Source of the DNA: JAIPFM01 sp964494325
GTDB taxonomy: Bacteria > Planctomycetota > Phycisphaerae > Sedimentisphaerales > Anaerobacaceae
DNA: 64,000 nt
Direction of reading: 5' to 3'
NCBI GenBank assembly: GCA_964494325.1
Contig: CAZBTJ010000002.1
Coordinates: forward strand, 1-64,000
Positions 1 to 9,279 of the stretch are shown here, one piece after another. The position numbers and the translations under genes are program-made. The notes beneath the pieces were generated by a model. The model worked only from the letters and a program-made list of their open reading frames with translations, ran no database searches and had not been told where the DNA came from. Position 1 is the stretch's first letter. Each line of letters starts with the position of its first letter.

Positions 1-764
1 TATCTGCACGCACGGGACTCGCAGAGCGCGCTCTTGCCCAGAGACATCGTGCCGCTTTGAGGCACCATCCTTCGCAGGCACATCTTGAAATTGTACGCCA
101 TGCTTTCAGCCAGGACTTGCCTGGCGCGACTGTTCAGCTTGGCACTTAGATGAGGCTGGGTCTCTTTGATTTCCTGCCAAAGATCCTTGACCCGATCAAC
201 CTGGCCACTGCAAGCCAAGGCCATGAGATAATCGACAAACAGAGACGGGCTGGCAGCGCTGCCCTTCCATCGCTGGTATTCCTTTTTCATGGCCGGCATC
301 AACCCATCCCCCATGGCCACGACCTCTGCATACTTGGCCTGCTTAAAAAGCATGCACAGCCGCACAAGTTCGCGTTCCAGGGCCATCCGGCTCTCGTCCG
401 AAGTGCCGGGGATGGTGACCAGTATCTTTTCGACCTCGTCATATCGTTCTTTTTCGCAGTGCTTGTGTGCCATACTAACCCTGAAGGACACCTCGGGATC
501 ACGAATCGTATCTGCAGGCCAGGACTGGCCCTGCTGCCATTGGGTCAACTCCACAGTGCCGATCATCTCATGCTCAACGCGAACCCAGCCATCATCTGCC
601 TCACAGACGAGAATCAACTTGCCGGGAATACGGGGATCAAATGGATACTCGGCCGGTACAAAGACCTGTTGACTCTGATCCGGAAGCGTGACATGCAACC
701 CATTCGACGGGCCGGAAACCGCCGTTGCAGCATGTGACGCATCACTAGAGTGGTTCGCTATTTC
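1..764 (-). CDS. Partial helical-repeat protein, runs off left edge
   Basis: On the minus strand one frame stays open from just after an in-frame TAG (765-767) to position 1 without a stop. It encodes about 250 residues. An N-terminal beta-rich part (PFDPRIPGKLILVCEADDGW) is followed by alpha-helical, TPR-like stretches (RYDEVEKILVTIPG, KQAKYAEVVAMGDGL). The 3' end lies outside the window. No ATG or GTG occurs in the first part of the frame. Candidate starts are a TTG near 698 or a much later ATG, so the N-terminus is not settled. The frame overlaps the last codons of the upstream TPR gene in the +1 frame, so the two could be one gene split by a frameshift (real, programmed or a sequencing error). 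Function unknown. Confidence 0.5.
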
Positions 765-2814
765 CTACCGGTCCCCTACCTGTTAGACATTCATAACCCT
801 GTGCCAGTTGATTGGCATAGTCTATACTGATATAGGGGCCAAACTGAGCCGCCAGTCTGCGGTGCAGCCGATTCAATACGTCAAGGGCTTTTTGGGGTTT
901 TCCCTGCTCGGCAAAATAATGGATCAGGTAGAAATTGAGCTTAAGGTTGTCGGGTGTTTGCGCCCATTGCCCCATGAGGGAGGCGTGGAAGGCATCCTGT
1001 TCATCTCGGGTTCTTAGTTGATCTGTAAGATCTCTGAAGCTGCCACCGGGCGCAAAGGCCGTCAACCGAATCAGTTTTTTTATGTTTTTGTTCTGGCCGT
1101 AAATCCTTCTGAGATTGCCTGCAACATGGTCATAACTATAGTAGAAAGCACACCACCTGCGTATGTCCAGGTCAAATACTACTCTCTCAAAGAGCGCGGT
1201 GGCCTCATCCAGCCGATTCATTTGTTCGTACGCCTGTGCCAAATGCACCATGCTCTTCACATCAGTGGGGGCCTTTTCAAGGATCTTCTGATACAGTGCT
1301 ACTGCTCCCGAATAATCCCTATCTGCGCCAAGCAATGTTTGTGCTTGCGAACGCAATGCATCCAAATCAACCAAGGGGCCGTTAACCACACCTTGAGCAG
1401 GCAACACCTCTTTTGCTCTCTGCGCTATTCGAGCACTCTCCTTGACGGGCACACGTGCGAAATATGCCCAGGACCGAACCTGTGATAATCGATCTGCCTT
1501 GCCTCCGTCTGACACACTGGGTTGGCCTTTATGCTCGTAGAGGCCAAGCAGTGTTTTCTTGAGGCGTGCTCTATACCGTTGATCCAGTGTTTCAATAACT
1601 TTTAATCTATATTCCTGTCCTGAAACATTTAGCGGAGCTCTCATGGAGCTGCTCATGGATTCCTCGCGTCTTTCAACATTTGTGAGTTCTGTCTCCAGCG
1701 CGGATTCGTAGTATTCAATGGCCTTGTCAATCAGACCGACTCTTTTACAGAGATTGCCGACCCAAGCGTAATCCGATGCCAGGGGAGGATCAACGGATGC
1801 AAGAAATGATGCCAGGACCTCAAGGCCTTCCTGAAAGCGTGTCTGCTGAATCAATGCATAGCCGAGATCGCGATACACATCGGCCAGTGCGTTTTCCTCC
1901 AATAAATGATGAAGTTGATCCACAAGTATGTCACCCTGCCCCACTAAAAGAAGCGCATCAACAACTTGTTCGTTTAGTCTCGGCTGAAAATCGAATCGGG
2001 GAGATACTGTTTTTGTGACACGGCAATCACGCAAAAGGTAGTCCTCATACAGCGCGAGCATTTCATACCCCCGACCCTGGCGTCTGAGCCATTGCCCCAA
2101 TTCGACCAGATATCTCTCTTCAGGCTGGTGCTTGTAGATCACCAATGCCTCGTGACTCCCTCCGTAGACTGAAAACCTCTCAAGCAACAGGCGATTGACC
2201 GCTTGATCCCACTCGTTTAAAGGTGGTATTGTCTGTTCGAGCACCTTACAATAATGTGACCATGCTTGATCAATGGCCTCCTTTCGGCGTTCAGCACCTT
2301 TTAGTGTAAACTTTCTGCGTCTTTCTATTTCGCCCAACATGAATTCAGACAGCACACGCATCCGAGGCTCAGTCTCTTGATCGGTAAGCTTTGCCTGATA
2401 ATGTTTCCTGGCGGGCGACCAACTCACTCTCTTAAAAAGCAGCAGTATTCTGCTCGTACCGATCTTTTTCCACGATCCAAGGAGTTTATCACATTGATCT
2501 CGGAAGATGCTGCCCCCAGCTAAAGAGGCATCCCCTTTCACGATGAATTGCTCTCTGTAATCAACGGCTTGTTTGTACTGCTTCTGTGTTTCATACAGTC
2601 TGGCGATGCGAGACAGAACCTCAAGGTCTTCGGGATGCTGTCTGTAATAACCAAGAGACTCATCAAGGGTCTTTTCGCTGTTTTCGAACTGACCAAGAGG
2701 CTGATCAATACGGATCGGTATCTGACGGGCTTGGACACATAGAACTTCAAAAACCCATGTAAAAAAACATAATAGAATAACCGCCCAAAACCATTTGCGA
2801 TGCAATGCGCCCAT
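745..2814 (-). CDS. TPR-repeat protein with N-terminal membrane anchor or signal
   Basis: A protein of 689 residues. Residues about 8-28 form a hydrophobic segment after two basic residues, so it is a signal peptide or membrane anchor and the rest should lie outside the cytoplasm. Tetratricopeptide-like helical pairs are visible near the N-terminus (LEVLSRIARLYETQKQYKQA), in the middle (AWVGNLCKRVGLIDKAIEYY) and near the C-terminus (SMVHLAQAYEQMNRLDEA, then NFYLIHYFAEQGKPQKALDV). Such repeats act as protein-binding scaffolds; no catalytic motif is seen. The ATG start is preceded by GGGGAG at good spacing. The C-terminus overlaps another open frame that continues leftwards, which raises the possibility of a longer original protein. 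The specific role is unknown. Confidence 0.75.
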   Translation of the reverse strand: MGALHRKWFWAVILLCFFTWVFEVLCVQARQIPIRIDQPLGQFENSEKTLDESLGYYRQHPEDLEVLSRIARLYETQKQYKQAVDYREQFIVKGDASLAGGSIFRDQCDKLLGSWKKIGTSRILLLFKRVSWSPARKHYQAKLTDQETEPRMRVLSEFMLGEIERRRKFTLKGAERRKEAIDQAWSHYCKVLEQTIPPLNEWDQAVNRLLLERFSVYGGSHEALVIYKHQPEERYLVELGQWLRRQGRGYEMLALYEDYLLRDCRVTKTVSPRFDFQPRLNEQVVDALLLVGQGDILVDQLHHLLEENALADVYRDLGYALIQQTRFQEGLEVLASFLASVDPPLASDYAWVGNLCKRVGLIDKAIEYYESALETELTNVERREESMSSSMRAPLNVSGQEYRLKVIETLDQRYRARLKKTLLGLYEHKGQPSVSDGGKADRLSQVRSWAYFARVPVKESARIAQRAKEVLPAQGVVNGPLVDLDALRSQAQTLLGADRDYSGAVALYQKILEKAPTDVKSMVHLAQAYEQMNRLDEATALFERVVFDLDIRRWCAFYYSYDHVAGNLRRIYGQNKNIKKLIRLTAFAPGGSFRDLTDQLRTRDEQDAFHASLMGQWAQTPDNLKLNFYLIHYFAEQGKPQKALDVLNRLHRRLAAQFGPYISIDYANQLAQGYECLTGRGPVGNSEPL

Positions 2815-3018
2815 TATCTGGCTCCCCTTTTCACATAACCTTTCCGCTAAGACGATGAATCAGACACGTATAATACCAAAGGATGGTTTCTTTTCATGTA
2901 AAATATACGTAAAAAACGCGGATTCAACGTACGGTTCAATCTGCTTGAACTTATCTCTTCGATCCCTGAGCTAATCAAAAGCTCTGGACATCTACACGAT
3001 ACTGCCGGCCTGAACACC

Positions 3019-3621
3019 TCACCAATTCAGATACGGAATTCTCGCTGTAGCCTCGGCAATGGCTTTTTTGTCCAGCAGTTGAGCTGTGGTATCCCAGACC
3101 CCCTCGGCAAGAGATTGTCGTGACGATTCAGGCATGTTTATGGCCACATTGAGATCACCACAGGTAGCCGTCTTACTCTCGAGATCTACAGTGATGGAGG
3201 AGGTGGGCGTCTTATCTACAATCTGCATCAGCGCGGTTATGTCCTTGGGCGAGGCCGTCACAGCCGGAATGCCAAGGGCTGTACAGTTGCCTGCAAAGAT
3301 CTCGGCAAAGGATTCGCCGATCACAGCGCGCATGCCAAACCGCATGAGCGCCTGCGGTGCATGTTCTCGCGAGGAGCCGCAGCCAAAGTTTTTATTCACA
3401 ATAAGCACAGAGCCGCCCTGGTAACGCGCCTCGTTATACGGATGAGCCTTGGGCTGACCCTCTGCATCAAAACGTACATCGTAAAACACATACTGCTCCA
3501 GCCCCTCAAAGGTCACACATTTCATAAACCGAGCCGGGATGATCCGGTCTGTATCAATGTCATTACCGGATACAGGAATGCCTGTGCCAGTCACTTGATT
3601 GCGTTTAAGTTCAGTTGTCAT
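3019..3621 (-). CDS. leuD: 3-isopropylmalate dehydratase small subunit (E. coli type)
   Basis: Small subunit of isopropylmalate isomerase, which with LeuC converts 2-isopropylmalate to 3-isopropylmalate in leucine synthesis in the cytoplasm. At 200 residues it matches the longer E. coli-type LeuD. The swivelling-domain signatures are present: DTDRIIPARFMK near the N-terminus and NFGCGSSREHAPQAL in the middle. It lies downstream of leuC on the same strand with a spacer of about 110 bases that holds an unusual AT-rich element. leuA and leuB are about 30 kb away beside the relic of a second, shorter LeuD type, so this is presumably the working copy. The ribosome site is weak (GGAAC). Confidence 0.95.
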   Translation of the reverse strand: MTTELKRNQVTGTGIPVSGNDIDTDRIIPARFMKCVTFEGLEQYVFYDVRFDAEGQPKAHPYNEARYQGGSVLIVNKNFGCGSSREHAPQALMRFGMRAVIGESFAEIFAGNCTALGIPAVTASPKDITALMQIVDKTPTSSITVDLESKTATCGDLNVAINMPESSRQSLAEGVWDTTAQLLDKKAIAEATARIPYLNW

Positions 3622-3632
3622 ATCTGTGTTCC

Positions 3633-3735
3633 ACAGTTTTGAGTTTTAGGTTTTAAGTTCTAGGTTAGTCGAAGCAGGGGCAAAGCCCATTCAACATAAC
3701 TAACAACCAACAACGAATGACGAATAACGAATAAC
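3633..3735. repeat. Intergenic low-complexity inverted element between leuC and leuD
   Basis: The left arm (3633-3666) is a run of TTTTGAG/TTTTAGG/TTTTAAG-like units. The right arm (3693-3735) is a run of AACAACC/AACGAAT-like units. They flank a short core containing GGGGCAAAGCCC. Similar material occurs at 47355-47436 and 48457-48497, always between genes. It looks like a dispersed intergenic repeat family rather than coding DNA; its function is unknown. It splits the leuCD pair. Confidence 0.5.
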
Positions 3736-5132
3736 TATAGGTTTCTCACGTCCACCACTTCACCGGCAATCGCAGCCGCAGCAACCATGGCAGGGCTCAT
3801 GAGCAGGGTTCGACCTGTGGGCGAGCCCTGGCGACCGATGAAATTTCGGTTAGATGATGAGGCAGATAGTTCACGTCCCTGAAGTTTGTCCGGATTCATG
3901 GCCAGACACATGGAGCACCCTGCAGCTCGCCAGAGAAAGCCTGCTTTATTGAATATTTTATCCAGGCCTTCTTCCTGGGCCTGAATCGCCACCTGCATGG
4001 AGCCAGGCACGACAAATGCTCTCACGCCAGGCGCCACCTTGCGGCCCTTGGCCACCACTGCAGCGGCTCTTAAATCGCTGATGCGACCATTGGTGCAGGA
4101 ACCGATAAAAGCCACATCAATCTTGGTCCCAGCTATGGCTTGGCCCGGGGTGAAGTCCATGTGCTCGTACGCCAGTTCAGCGGTCTGCCGTTCGTCATCA
4201 GAACAGTCCGCCAATTCGGGCAATGTTTCAGAGACACCCACAGCCTGACCAGGATTAATACCCCAGGTCACCATGGGTTCAATGTCACCAGCATCAAAGG
4301 TGACCACCTCATCATAGTCTGAGTCAGCATCTGATGCCAACGATTGCCAGAATGTCACAGCCTTGTCAAAGGCCTCGCCCTGCGGCACATACTTGCGTCC
4401 TCTGAGATAGTCATAGGTCGTCTGGTCCGGATTGATATACCCCACACGTGCGCCGCCTTCGATACTCATGTTGCAGATGGACATACGTGCCTCCATGTCC
4501 AAGACCTCAATGGCCGGGCCTGCATATTCATAGGCATATCCAATGCCCCCATTAACACCCAACTTGCTGATCAGATAAAGGATCAGATCTTTTGAGGTCG
4601 CACCATTGGGCAAAGCCCCATTAAACTGAATCTTCCGAACCTTGGGTTTTGACAATGCCATGGTCTGCGTTGCCAGAATATCACGAATTTGCGTTGTGCC
4701 CACACCAAAGCCAATGGCACCAAATGCGCCATGCGTTGAGGTATGTGAGTCGCCGCAGGCAATGGTCAAGCCAGGCTGAGTCAGCCCCAGTTCCGGCCCG
4801 ATCACGTGGACAATACCCTGCAAGCCAGATTCCAGATTAAAGAATTCTATATCATGGTCCCGGGTGTTCTGTTCCAAAGCCTGCATCATCTTTTCAGCCA
4901 AGGCATCGCTATAAGGCCGGGCCTGATCGTCAGTGGGCACAATATGATCCACTGTAGCAAAGGTCCGATCCGGACGAAGCACATTCAGCTCCCGCTCCTT
5001 GAGCATAGCAAAGGCTTGTGGACTGGTCACCTCATGAATGAGATGCAACCCTATAAACAACTGCGTCTGCCCAGTAGGCAGGGTTTTGACCGTATGCAGG
5101 TCCCAAATTTTATCAAACAGGTTCTTTGACAT
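3735..5132 (-). CDS. leuC: 3-isopropylmalate dehydratase large subunit
   Basis: Aconitase-family subunit carrying the [4Fe-4S] cluster of isopropylmalate isomerase (second step of leucine synthesis). At 465 residues it is the E. coli-type length. It has the N-terminal KIWDLHTVKTLPTGQTQLF region, the substrate-site segment IACGDSHTSTHGAFGAIGFG and the cluster cysteines in GSCTNGRISDL and AAGCSMCLAMNPDKL. The ATG is preceded by GGGGAAC at suitable distance. It is first in a leuC-leuD pair on the minus strand. A possible promoter lies about 50 bases upstream. No leucine-rich leader was seen in front of it, unlike leuA at 34 kb. Confidence 0.97.
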   Translation of the reverse strand: MSKNLFDKIWDLHTVKTLPTGQTQLFIGLHLIHEVTSPQAFAMLKERELNVLRPDRTFATVDHIVPTDDQARPYSDALAEKMMQALEQNTRDHDIEFFNLESGLQGIVHVIGPELGLTQPGLTIACGDSHTSTHGAFGAIGFGVGTTQIRDILATQTMALSKPKVRKIQFNGALPNGATSKDLILYLISKLGVNGGIGYAYEYAGPAIEVLDMEARMSICNMSIEGGARVGYINPDQTTYDYLRGRKYVPQGEAFDKAVTFWQSLASDADSDYDEVVTFDAGDIEPMVTWGINPGQAVGVSETLPELADCSDDERQTAELAYEHMDFTPGQAIAGTKIDVAFIGSCTNGRISDLRAAAVVAKGRKVAPGVRAFVVPGSMQVAIQAQEEGLDKIFNKAGFLWRAAGCSMCLAMNPDKLQGRELSASSSNRNFIGRQGSPTGRTLLMSPAMVAAAAIAGEVVDVRNL

Positions 5133-5159
5133 AAAGTTCCCCGATTATTCACCATGTTA

Positions 5160-5211
5160 ACAATACAAGCATATTGTAGGGATTGTACGACTCCGTGAAA
5201 AGGGAAAACAA
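5160..5211 (-). promoter_or_regulatory. Candidate leuCD promoter with inverted repeat
   Basis: Read on the minus strand, TTGTTT (5206-5211) and TACAAT (5182-5187) are separated by 18 bases, a plausible sigma-70 pair about 50 bases before leuC. Just downstream is a perfect 6+6 inverted repeat, ACAATA/TATTGT with a 6-base loop (5160-5177), which could be an operator or a small hairpin. Pattern reading only. Confidence 0.35.
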
Positions 5212-5312
5212 GGTCAAGTTCAAAGTTCCGGTTGCACTGTTCCAACTGGATGACTCTAAGACACAAACTTCAAGCCCAGAATTTTGGACTTTGAATCGTG
5301 ACGAGGAGTAAA

Positions 5313-5447
5313 CATCAAGGCCTGAGTATTTATCAGTTTTCCACGTCCTGTGTTGATCAATAAAACGCCGGGCTTGAGCCGGGCAATGGTCTTCTCATTG
5401 ATGAGGTACTCTGTGTCCGGGGTTAAGGGGCAGTGCAATGAGATGGT
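5313..5447 (-). pseudogene. Remnant of D-lactate dehydrogenase-like gene
   Basis: The minus-strand frame reads TISLHCPLTPDTEYLINEKT and then IARLKPGVLLINTGRGKLIN, ending TQAL. This is the conserved core of D-isomer-specific 2-hydroxyacid dehydrogenases of the fermentative D-LDH kind: the NAD-domain motif HCPLTPET followed by KPGVxLINTxRG. Only about 45 residues survive of a family of about 330. After TQAL the homology stops abruptly and an unrelated tail runs to a stop at 5256-5258. On the other side the relic merges into the last codons of the sensor kinase gene in another frame. It is a deletion scar, not a working gene. Confidence 0.75.
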
Positions 5448-7069
5448 TCGTCTTCTTTGTTGAGTACCACTGGGATTTCGAGCCAGAACGTTGATCCCCG
5501 ACCCACTTCACTGGTCAAACCAATGGTGCCAGAAAGCATTACAGCGAGATCTTGACTAATCGCAAGTCCCAAGCCCGTGCCTGAGGTTTCTCGTGTAATC
5601 GAACCATCGACTTGACGGAATTTCTCGAAGATCTTTTCCTGGTCCCTAGGTGCAATACCGCAGCCGGTGTCCTCCACTTCGATTCGCAAGGTCTTCTCGT
5701 CCACCATGCACGCGTGCAAGTCAACACTGCCACGCCTGGGCGTAAATTTAACGGCATTACTAAACAGGTTGTAAAGAATCTGCTGCACCTTGCCAATATC
5801 TGTATTCAAAACAGGAATATTTGAGGCAAGAGACGATTTGAATTTGATCTTCTTCTCTTTTGTCAACAGACTAAATGACGACTCAAGGGTTTCACACAAC
5901 TGTTCCAGAGATGCCTTTTCTATGTGTAATTCAATCTTGTCGGCCTGAGCTTTGGCCAATTGCAGCAAATCATTGATCATGACCAGAAGCCGATTGCCAC
6001 TGGTCATGATGTTCTCTGCATACCGTTGGCCTTTTTCCTTTTTGAGCAGCGAGGGATTGTCCTGCAGAACCTGCGCGAAACCAAGAATCGCATTAAGCGG
6101 TGTGCGGAATTCATGACTCATGTTAGCGAGAAATTCACTCTTGAGTTTGTTGGCTTTAAACAACTCTATATTGCGATCGGACAGTTCGTGAATTTTTTGA
6201 TCAAGCTGCTTGTTCGCTTCATGCAACTCGACCTGGGCCGCCTGAAGATTATCAAGCATATGGTTGAATGCGTCTGCCAAACGCTCATATTCATCGCCCG
6301 TGTCTATTTGACTTCGTATGCCAAGATTGCCTTCAGCCACATTGTTCGCAATGCCTCGCAACTGCCGAATGGGGCGTAAAATCACCCGTTGAGTCACCCA
6401 ATAGAACGCGACAATCGCACCGGTAGCGCCGATCAAACCAGCAATAAGAGTGCCCACACGATTAATGAGCTGAATTTTGCTGATCTCACGACTGCTGTCT
6501 TTGAATGTCACAACAGCAACACCCACAGCCTCATTCATAGAAAATGCACCGCCAGCCCCCTGCGCATAATGACAATCCAAGCAGGATTCATTGGCCCGAA
6601 AGACCTTGATGTATTCACTCTGGATGATACCATCAATTCTGCGAGTTTCAAGATCATAGTACGTATCGCTGTTTTCACGAAGTTCTTTAACAAGCCCTGC
6701 CTGTTCTGCGGTAAATGACTCCAGATCTTTGACGGGTTCATCCGTAAACCTAACCCATTGTAGTTCGGGCGTATTGACGTCAACCACACGCCCAGAGCTA
6801 TCCAGTTCTGACAGAGACGGAGCATTGACATCCACCACGTCACCATAAAAATGAAGTCGGTACAGTGTGTTGGCACGCTCTTCACAGATATCCTGGATAT
6901 CCTTTTTAGTGAGCATGGTCATCCAACTGTAGGGAAACAGTAACGCCAAAGTCAGGCTGAACACTGCAGCGGCACCGAACATCAATCGACATTTCTCTGC
7001 CAAACTCAGTGGCCAGAGTCTTAGTCGATGCATGGCCTTTGGGAAGACCTGTTTCGGATCCCATTTCAT
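5423..7069 (-). CDS. Sensor histidine kinase with periplasmic c-type haem domain
   Basis: A membrane histidine kinase of 548 residues. A first membrane segment (about 28-50) and a second (about 205-226) bracket a periplasmic domain containing CLDCH (Cys163, Cys166, His167), the covalent haem c attachment motif; the domain resembles DUF3365/Tll0287-like sensors. HAMP (about 227-280) and a coiled coil follow. The HisKA box NMSHEFRTPLNAILGF holds phospho-acceptor His319, and the ATPase domain has N (NLFSNAVKF), G1 (DTGCGIA) and G2 (GTGLGLA) boxes. It probably senses redox state or a gas ligand. No response regulator lies next to it. Its last residues are read from DNA that belonged to an ldhA-like gene, so the C-terminus was probably reshaped by a deletion. 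Confidence 0.9.
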   Translation of the reverse strand: MKWDPKQVFPKAMHRLRLWPLSLAEKCRLMFGAAAVFSLTLALLFPYSWMTMLTKKDIQDICEERANTLYRLHFYGDVVDVNAPSLSELDSSGRVVDVNTPELQWVRFTDEPVKDLESFTAEQAGLVKELRENSDTYYDLETRRIDGIIQSEYIKVFRANESCLDCHYAQGAGGAFSMNEAVGVAVVTFKDSSREISKIQLINRVGTLIAGLIGATGAIVAFYWVTQRVILRPIRQLRGIANNVAEGNLGIRSQIDTGDEYERLADAFNHMLDNLQAAQVELHEANKQLDQKIHELSDRNIELFKANKLKSEFLANMSHEFRTPLNAILGFAQVLQDNPSLLKKEKGQRYAENIMTSGNRLLVMINDLLQLAKAQADKIELHIEKASLEQLCETLESSFSLLTKEKKIKFKSSLASNIPVLNTDIGKVQQILYNLFSNAVKFTPRRGSVDLHACMVDEKTLRIEVEDTGCGIAPRDQEKIFEKFRQVDGSITRETSGTGLGLAISQDLAVMLSGTIGLTSEVGRGSTFWLEIPVVLNKEDEPSHCTAP

Positions 7070-7111
7070 GGTCGTAATTTTGGTCCTTAAACCTTACTCC
7101 GTACACCGCCC

Positions 7112-8914
7112 CTAAGACGGCGTCTTTGGAGCATGTGAATGGCGTTGCGTTCTCAAATTTAACTCTTGCAATTGTTTGGCGTCCACCTGACTGGGGGCCT
7201 CGGTCAAAAGACACTGACCACGCTGAGTCTTGGGAAATGCAATGACGTCGCGAATATTTTCAGTCCCTGTCAACAACATGACCAAACGGTCCAGACCAAA
7301 GGCCAATCCACCATGGGGCGGTGCACCATACTCAAGCGCCTTGAGGAAGAAACCAAACCGATCCTGTGCTTGTTCTTCAGAGATATTGAGTAATGAGAAA
7401 ATTCGCCGCTGCATGTCGGGCTGATGAATACGAATACTGCCGCCGCCAATCTCATACCCGTTAAGTACAAGATCATACGCCTGAGAACAGATATTTCCAG
7501 GATCACTTTCAAGCTTGTCAACCTCTTCGAGTACTGGCGCTGTAAATGGATGGTGCAGGGAATCAAAACGTCCTTCACCCTCATTCCATTCCATGAGCGG
7601 GAAGTCAACCACCCAGACAAACCCAAATACATTGGAATCATAGAGCTTCAGCTCTCGAGCCAGCCGACATCGCAAGGGCGCCAAAGCCTTGTTGACAGTT
7701 TTTTTCGTATCCGCCACAAAGAGCAGTAAATCGCCGTTTTCCGCGTCAAACAATTCTACCAATCGCTTCTGCATTGACGCGTCAAAAAACTTGGACACAC
7801 CACCCACAAAGGTCATTTCACCATTTTCCTGTTTAATCTTACTCCAGGCCAACCCCTTGGCACCATAATCCCCTACAAAACCGACAAGGGTCTTTTCAAT
7901 ATCACTTCTGGAATAGACTTCACCGCCCTTGGCACAGAGTCCCTTGACCACCCCTCCCTGCTCAACGGCTGACGTGAAGACCTTGAAGTCTGTTTTTGCG
8001 GCCAGGTCTGAAATATCTTTCAGCTTCATGTCAAAACGCATATCAGGGCGATCCACACCATAATCTTCCATGGCTTGGGCGTAGGAAATACGGTTCATGG
8101 GCAAAGTCAACTCAACACCCAATACATCTTTCCAGACCTGAGCAATCATCTGTTCATGCACACTGATCACATCGTCCGTATCGACAAAACTCATTTCCAC
8201 ATCAATTTGCGTGAACTCGGCCTGTCGGTCTGCCCTGGGATCTTCATCCCGGAAACACCGAACAATCTGAAAATACTTTTCTACCTGCCCCACCATCAGG
8301 ATCTGCTTGAACAACTGTGGCGATTGAGGCAACGCGTAAAAACACCCCTCACTCAATCGACTGGGTACCAAAAAGTCCCGAGCGCCTTCGGGTGTACTTT
8401 TACCGAGCATTGGGGTTTCAATCTCCCAAAAGCCGAGCTTGTCAAAAAAGCGACGCACCGAGGCAGTGACCTGGTGGCGTGTTTTTAGTTTATATTGCAT
8501 GGCTGGCGTTCGAAGATCAATGTAACGATGAACCAATCGCAATTCTTCGTTGGTCTTGTCTGCCTCATCAAGCTCAAATGGAGGGGTCTTGGATTCATTG
8601 AGAATCTCCAACGATGCGACAGCCACTTCAATTTGACCTGTGACAATCTTGGGATTCTCCAGTCCTTCGCCTCTAGGTTGGACTTCACCATACGCCGCAA
8701 CCACCCATTCGCAGCGAAGTGACTTTGCCAATTGATGCGTGTCTGAATATGCGTCCGGATTAAACACGAGCTGCGTCAAACCATCTCGATCTCGCAAGTC
8801 AATAAATACCAGCTTTCCATGATCCCGATACGAGTGTACCCAACCCGCCAAAGCCACCTTTGTTCCAGAGTCTTCGATCCGGAGTTGCCCACATGAATGC
8901 GTTCTTTTAATCAT
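7112..8914 (-). CDS. aspS: Aspartyl-tRNA synthetase (bacterial type)
   Basis: Charges tRNA-Asp with aspartate for translation. The protein has 600 residues when started at ATG 8914, which has AGAAGGA four bases upstream; an in-frame upstream extension lacks such a site and does not fit the family. An N-terminal OB-fold (VALAGWVHSYRDHGKLVFIDL) leads into the class II core with motif 2 (CFRDEDPRADRQAEFTQIDVE) and motif 3 (GLAFGLDRLVMLLTG). The bacterial GAD insertion lies between them (VFTSAVEQGGVVKGLCAKGG). The sensor kinase gene follows 42 bases downstream, possibly cotranscribed. A separate AsnRS gene exists at 45.8 kb. Whether this enzyme is discriminating was not determined. Confidence 0.97.
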   Translation of the reverse strand: MIKRTHSCGQLRIEDSGTKVALAGWVHSYRDHGKLVFIDLRDRDGLTQLVFNPDAYSDTHQLAKSLRCEWVVAAYGEVQPRGEGLENPKIVTGQIEVAVASLEILNESKTPPFELDEADKTNEELRLVHRYIDLRTPAMQYKLKTRHQVTASVRRFFDKLGFWEIETPMLGKSTPEGARDFLVPSRLSEGCFYALPQSPQLFKQILMVGQVEKYFQIVRCFRDEDPRADRQAEFTQIDVEMSFVDTDDVISVHEQMIAQVWKDVLGVELTLPMNRISYAQAMEDYGVDRPDMRFDMKLKDISDLAAKTDFKVFTSAVEQGGVVKGLCAKGGEVYSRSDIEKTLVGFVGDYGAKGLAWSKIKQENGEMTFVGGVSKFFDASMQKRLVELFDAENGDLLLFVADTKKTVNKALAPLRCRLARELKLYDSNVFGFVWVVDFPLMEWNEGEGRFDSLHHPFTAPVLEEVDKLESDPGNICSQAYDLVLNGYEIGGGSIRIHQPDMQRRIFSLLNISEEQAQDRFGFFLKALEYGAPPHGGLAFGLDRLVMLLTGTENIRDVIAFPKTQRGQCLLTEAPSQVDAKQLQELNLRTQRHSHAPKTPS

Positions 8915-9279
8915 AAATCCTTCTTTCAGAGACCACCAGCAATGGTTTTTATCTATAGTTAACAGACCGGATAGCATAATATAAACGACCCGCCACGTCA
9001 ATACACGCCTCAAACACGCATCGCCCCCATAACATCTTGACTTACAGAAACATCCCAGAGGTTACAATAATGGACAAACCCTGTCTACGCCGTGAAATTA
9101 AGAAAACTCCGCCCAAAAATGAAGAAACCACTTGCCAATTATGACCCTGTTGTTTAGAATCAGCATTAATGAGTGCGTGTTAAATATTTCTGACAAACGA
9201 CTCGCGATTTACTATTATGTGCACTTAACAGGGTCGGGGTTATCTCGCTTTTCCTCTCCCTCCGCACCTCGGCCCTGTT

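Noticed and set aside
9070..9144. 24-codon plus-strand frame (starts MDKPCLRREIK) before rsmI
   Set aside because: No downstream gene on that strand, no leader-like codon pattern and no support beyond an ATG and a stop.
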